This document shows positions 5,345-6,225 of a DNA stretch of 6,225 bases, piece by piece (the first letter of the stretch is position 1; every line of letters begins with the position of its first letter). This DNA is from Alphaproteobacteria bacterium (GTDB lineage: Bacteria; Pseudomonadota; Alphaproteobacteria; Sphingomonadales; Emcibacteraceae), in NCBI GenBank assembly GCA_002749135.1, contig NVVY01000036.1, positions 1-6,225 of the forward strand, in the 5' to 3' direction. The translations under genes were made by a program, and so were the position numbers. The notes beneath the pieces were generated by a model. The model saw only the letters and a list, made by a program, of their open reading frames with translations. It was not told the origin of the DNA and did not search any database.

Positions 5345-6169
5345 ATGGATAGTAACGGATCAATTGGTCAGAATCTCCCTGCCTATGGCACCAAACGCAT
5401 TGGTGCCATCAATTGGCTTGGCGTCTGGACCCTTTATACCAAAGAGGTGCGCCGTTTCTTTAAAGTAGTGGGTCAGACCGTGCTGTCGCCGGTGATAACC
5501 ACGGCCCTGTTCATGACCATCTTCACCATCGCCCTTGGCGGCAACAGGCGCTATATCGGGGATGTTCCCTTTGAGCTGTTTCTGGCACCGGGGCTGGTGA
5601 TCATGGCGATATTACAGAATGCCTTTGCCAATACCATCTCAAGCCTGATGACCTCCAAAATGCAGGGTAATATTGTTGACCTGTTGCTGGCCCCTCTTGG
5701 TCCCGGTGAGATGACGCTTGCCTTTACGCTGGCCGCCGTGACCCGGGCCGTTCTGGTGGGCGGCTTTGTCACAGCTTCCATGTTTATCTTTACCAGCTTA
5801 AGCTTTCCCCATATCTGGGCCCTGCTCTATTTCGGCCTGTCGGCGGCGGTGATGCTGGCTCTGCTGGGTATTATGGCCGGGATTTGGGCGGATAAATGGG
5901 AACAGAGTTCAAGCATCACCAATTTTGTCATTGTACCGCTGTCCTTCCTGTCCGGCACCTTTTATTCCATTGACCGGCTGCCGGGTATCTGGCATCAGAT
6001 CAGCCAGCTCAACCCGTTTTTCTATCTGATTGACGGTTTTCGTTACGGCATCATTGATCATGCGGACGGCAACCTGATGACCGGAGTAATCTATATCGCG
6101 GTGCTGAATATCTTGTTGGGGCTGGCCTGCTATCGCATGTTCAGTTCCGGCTATAAGCTGCGGCCTTGA
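5345..6169 (+). CDS. ABC-2 type transporter permease (YadH/NodJ-like)
   Basis: A 274-residue inner-membrane permease of the ABC-2 export family, which pairs with a separate ATP-binding subunit to export polysaccharides, drugs or other substrates; the substrate here cannot be told. A cytosolic N-terminus with an amphipathic YTKEVRRFFKV helix (31-41) leads into about six membrane segments: roughly 46-65, 78-98, 124-150, 157-181, 190-207 and 245-264. The ABC-2 signature lies at about 194-236, with PLSFLSGTFYSIDRLP then LNPFFYLIDGFRYGI. The length is normal for YadH-like proteins. The start has AAGG at 5332-5335, nine bases before ATG. No ATPase gene lies beside it here: upstream is gcrA on the opposite strand, and the downstream gene is outside the window. 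It may be paired with an ATPase gene further along or elsewhere. Confidence 0.9.
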   Translation: MDSNGSIGQNLPAYGTKRIGAINWLGVWTLYTKEVRRFFKVVGQTVLSPVITTALFMTIFTIALGGNRRYIGDVPFELFLAPGLVIMAILQNAFANTISSLMTSKMQGNIVDLLLAPLGPGEMTLAFTLAAVTRAVLVGGFVTASMFIFTSLSFPHIWALLYFGLSAAVMLALLGIMAGIWADKWEQSSSITNFVIVPLSFLSGTFYSIDRLPGIWHQISQLNPFFYLIDGFRYGIIDHADGNLMTGVIYIAVLNILLGLACYRMFSSGYKLRP

Positions 6170-6194
6170 CATAAACGCCCAGAAAAGAGATATT
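6166..6194 (+). promoter_or_regulatory. Promoter for a gene beyond the right edge
   Basis: A perfect -35 TTGACA (6166-6171) overlaps the permease stop codon and is followed after 17 bp by GATATT (6189-6194); TATTCT (6191-6196) is the alternative -10 with a 19-bp spacer. It implies an independently transcribed, fairly strong gene starting just past 6225. A weak CAGAA/TTCTG hairpin (6180-6197) followed by TTTTT (6203-6207) sits in the same place and could instead be a poor terminator. Confidence 0.45.
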
Positions 6195-6225
6195 CTGCGC
6201 CCTTTTTAAGAAAAACAAGAGACCT

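Overview
The window looks like chromosome from an alphaproteobacterium. The strongest sign is a GcrA-type cell-cycle regulator, a family essentially confined to that class. Two PAS_5-family proteins, a typical alphaproteobacterial tRNA-Val(GAC) and GANTC (CcrM-type) sites beside gcrA agree. Coding regions such as prfC are moderately GC-rich and intergenic regions are AT-rich. The order or genus cannot be fixed from the sequence.

Layout, left to right. 1-390 has no convincing gene. It holds inverted repeats, a small hairpin and an uncertain minus-strand open frame. 391-1980 (+) is a full-length prfC (release factor 3). 2058-3067 (+) is a two-gene unit of paralogous PAS-only proteins joined by an ATGA overlap; it is visibly AT-richer than prfC. 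3057-3653 (-) is a DUF4136-type lipoprotein whose end overlaps the second PAS gene by 11 bp. 3794-3868 (+) is tRNA-Val(GAC) with encoded CCA and a recognisable promoter. Just downstream, about 3921-4052 (+) is a relic of the C-terminus of an IS3-family transposase, broken by an in-frame TAA. 4210-4758 (+) is a RidA-family protein with an N-terminal Tat-like signal peptide. 4760-5203 (-) is gcrA, convergent with it and separated by 1 bp. 5345-6169 (+) is an ABC-2 transporter permease. The last 56 bp probably carry the promoter and leader of a gene beyond the window.

The genes do not form a single pathway. They are mostly single-gene housekeeping units: translation termination, a tRNA, an envelope lipoprotein, cell-cycle transcription and membrane export. 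The only clear operon is the PAS pair. The points most worth following up are the apparently exported RidA protein, the co-translated PAS pair, the transposase relic beside the tRNA, and the gcrA/permease divergent region, where one GANTC site lies exactly between two candidate -35 elements. I see no CRISPR array, prophage, intact mobile element or obvious new defence system.
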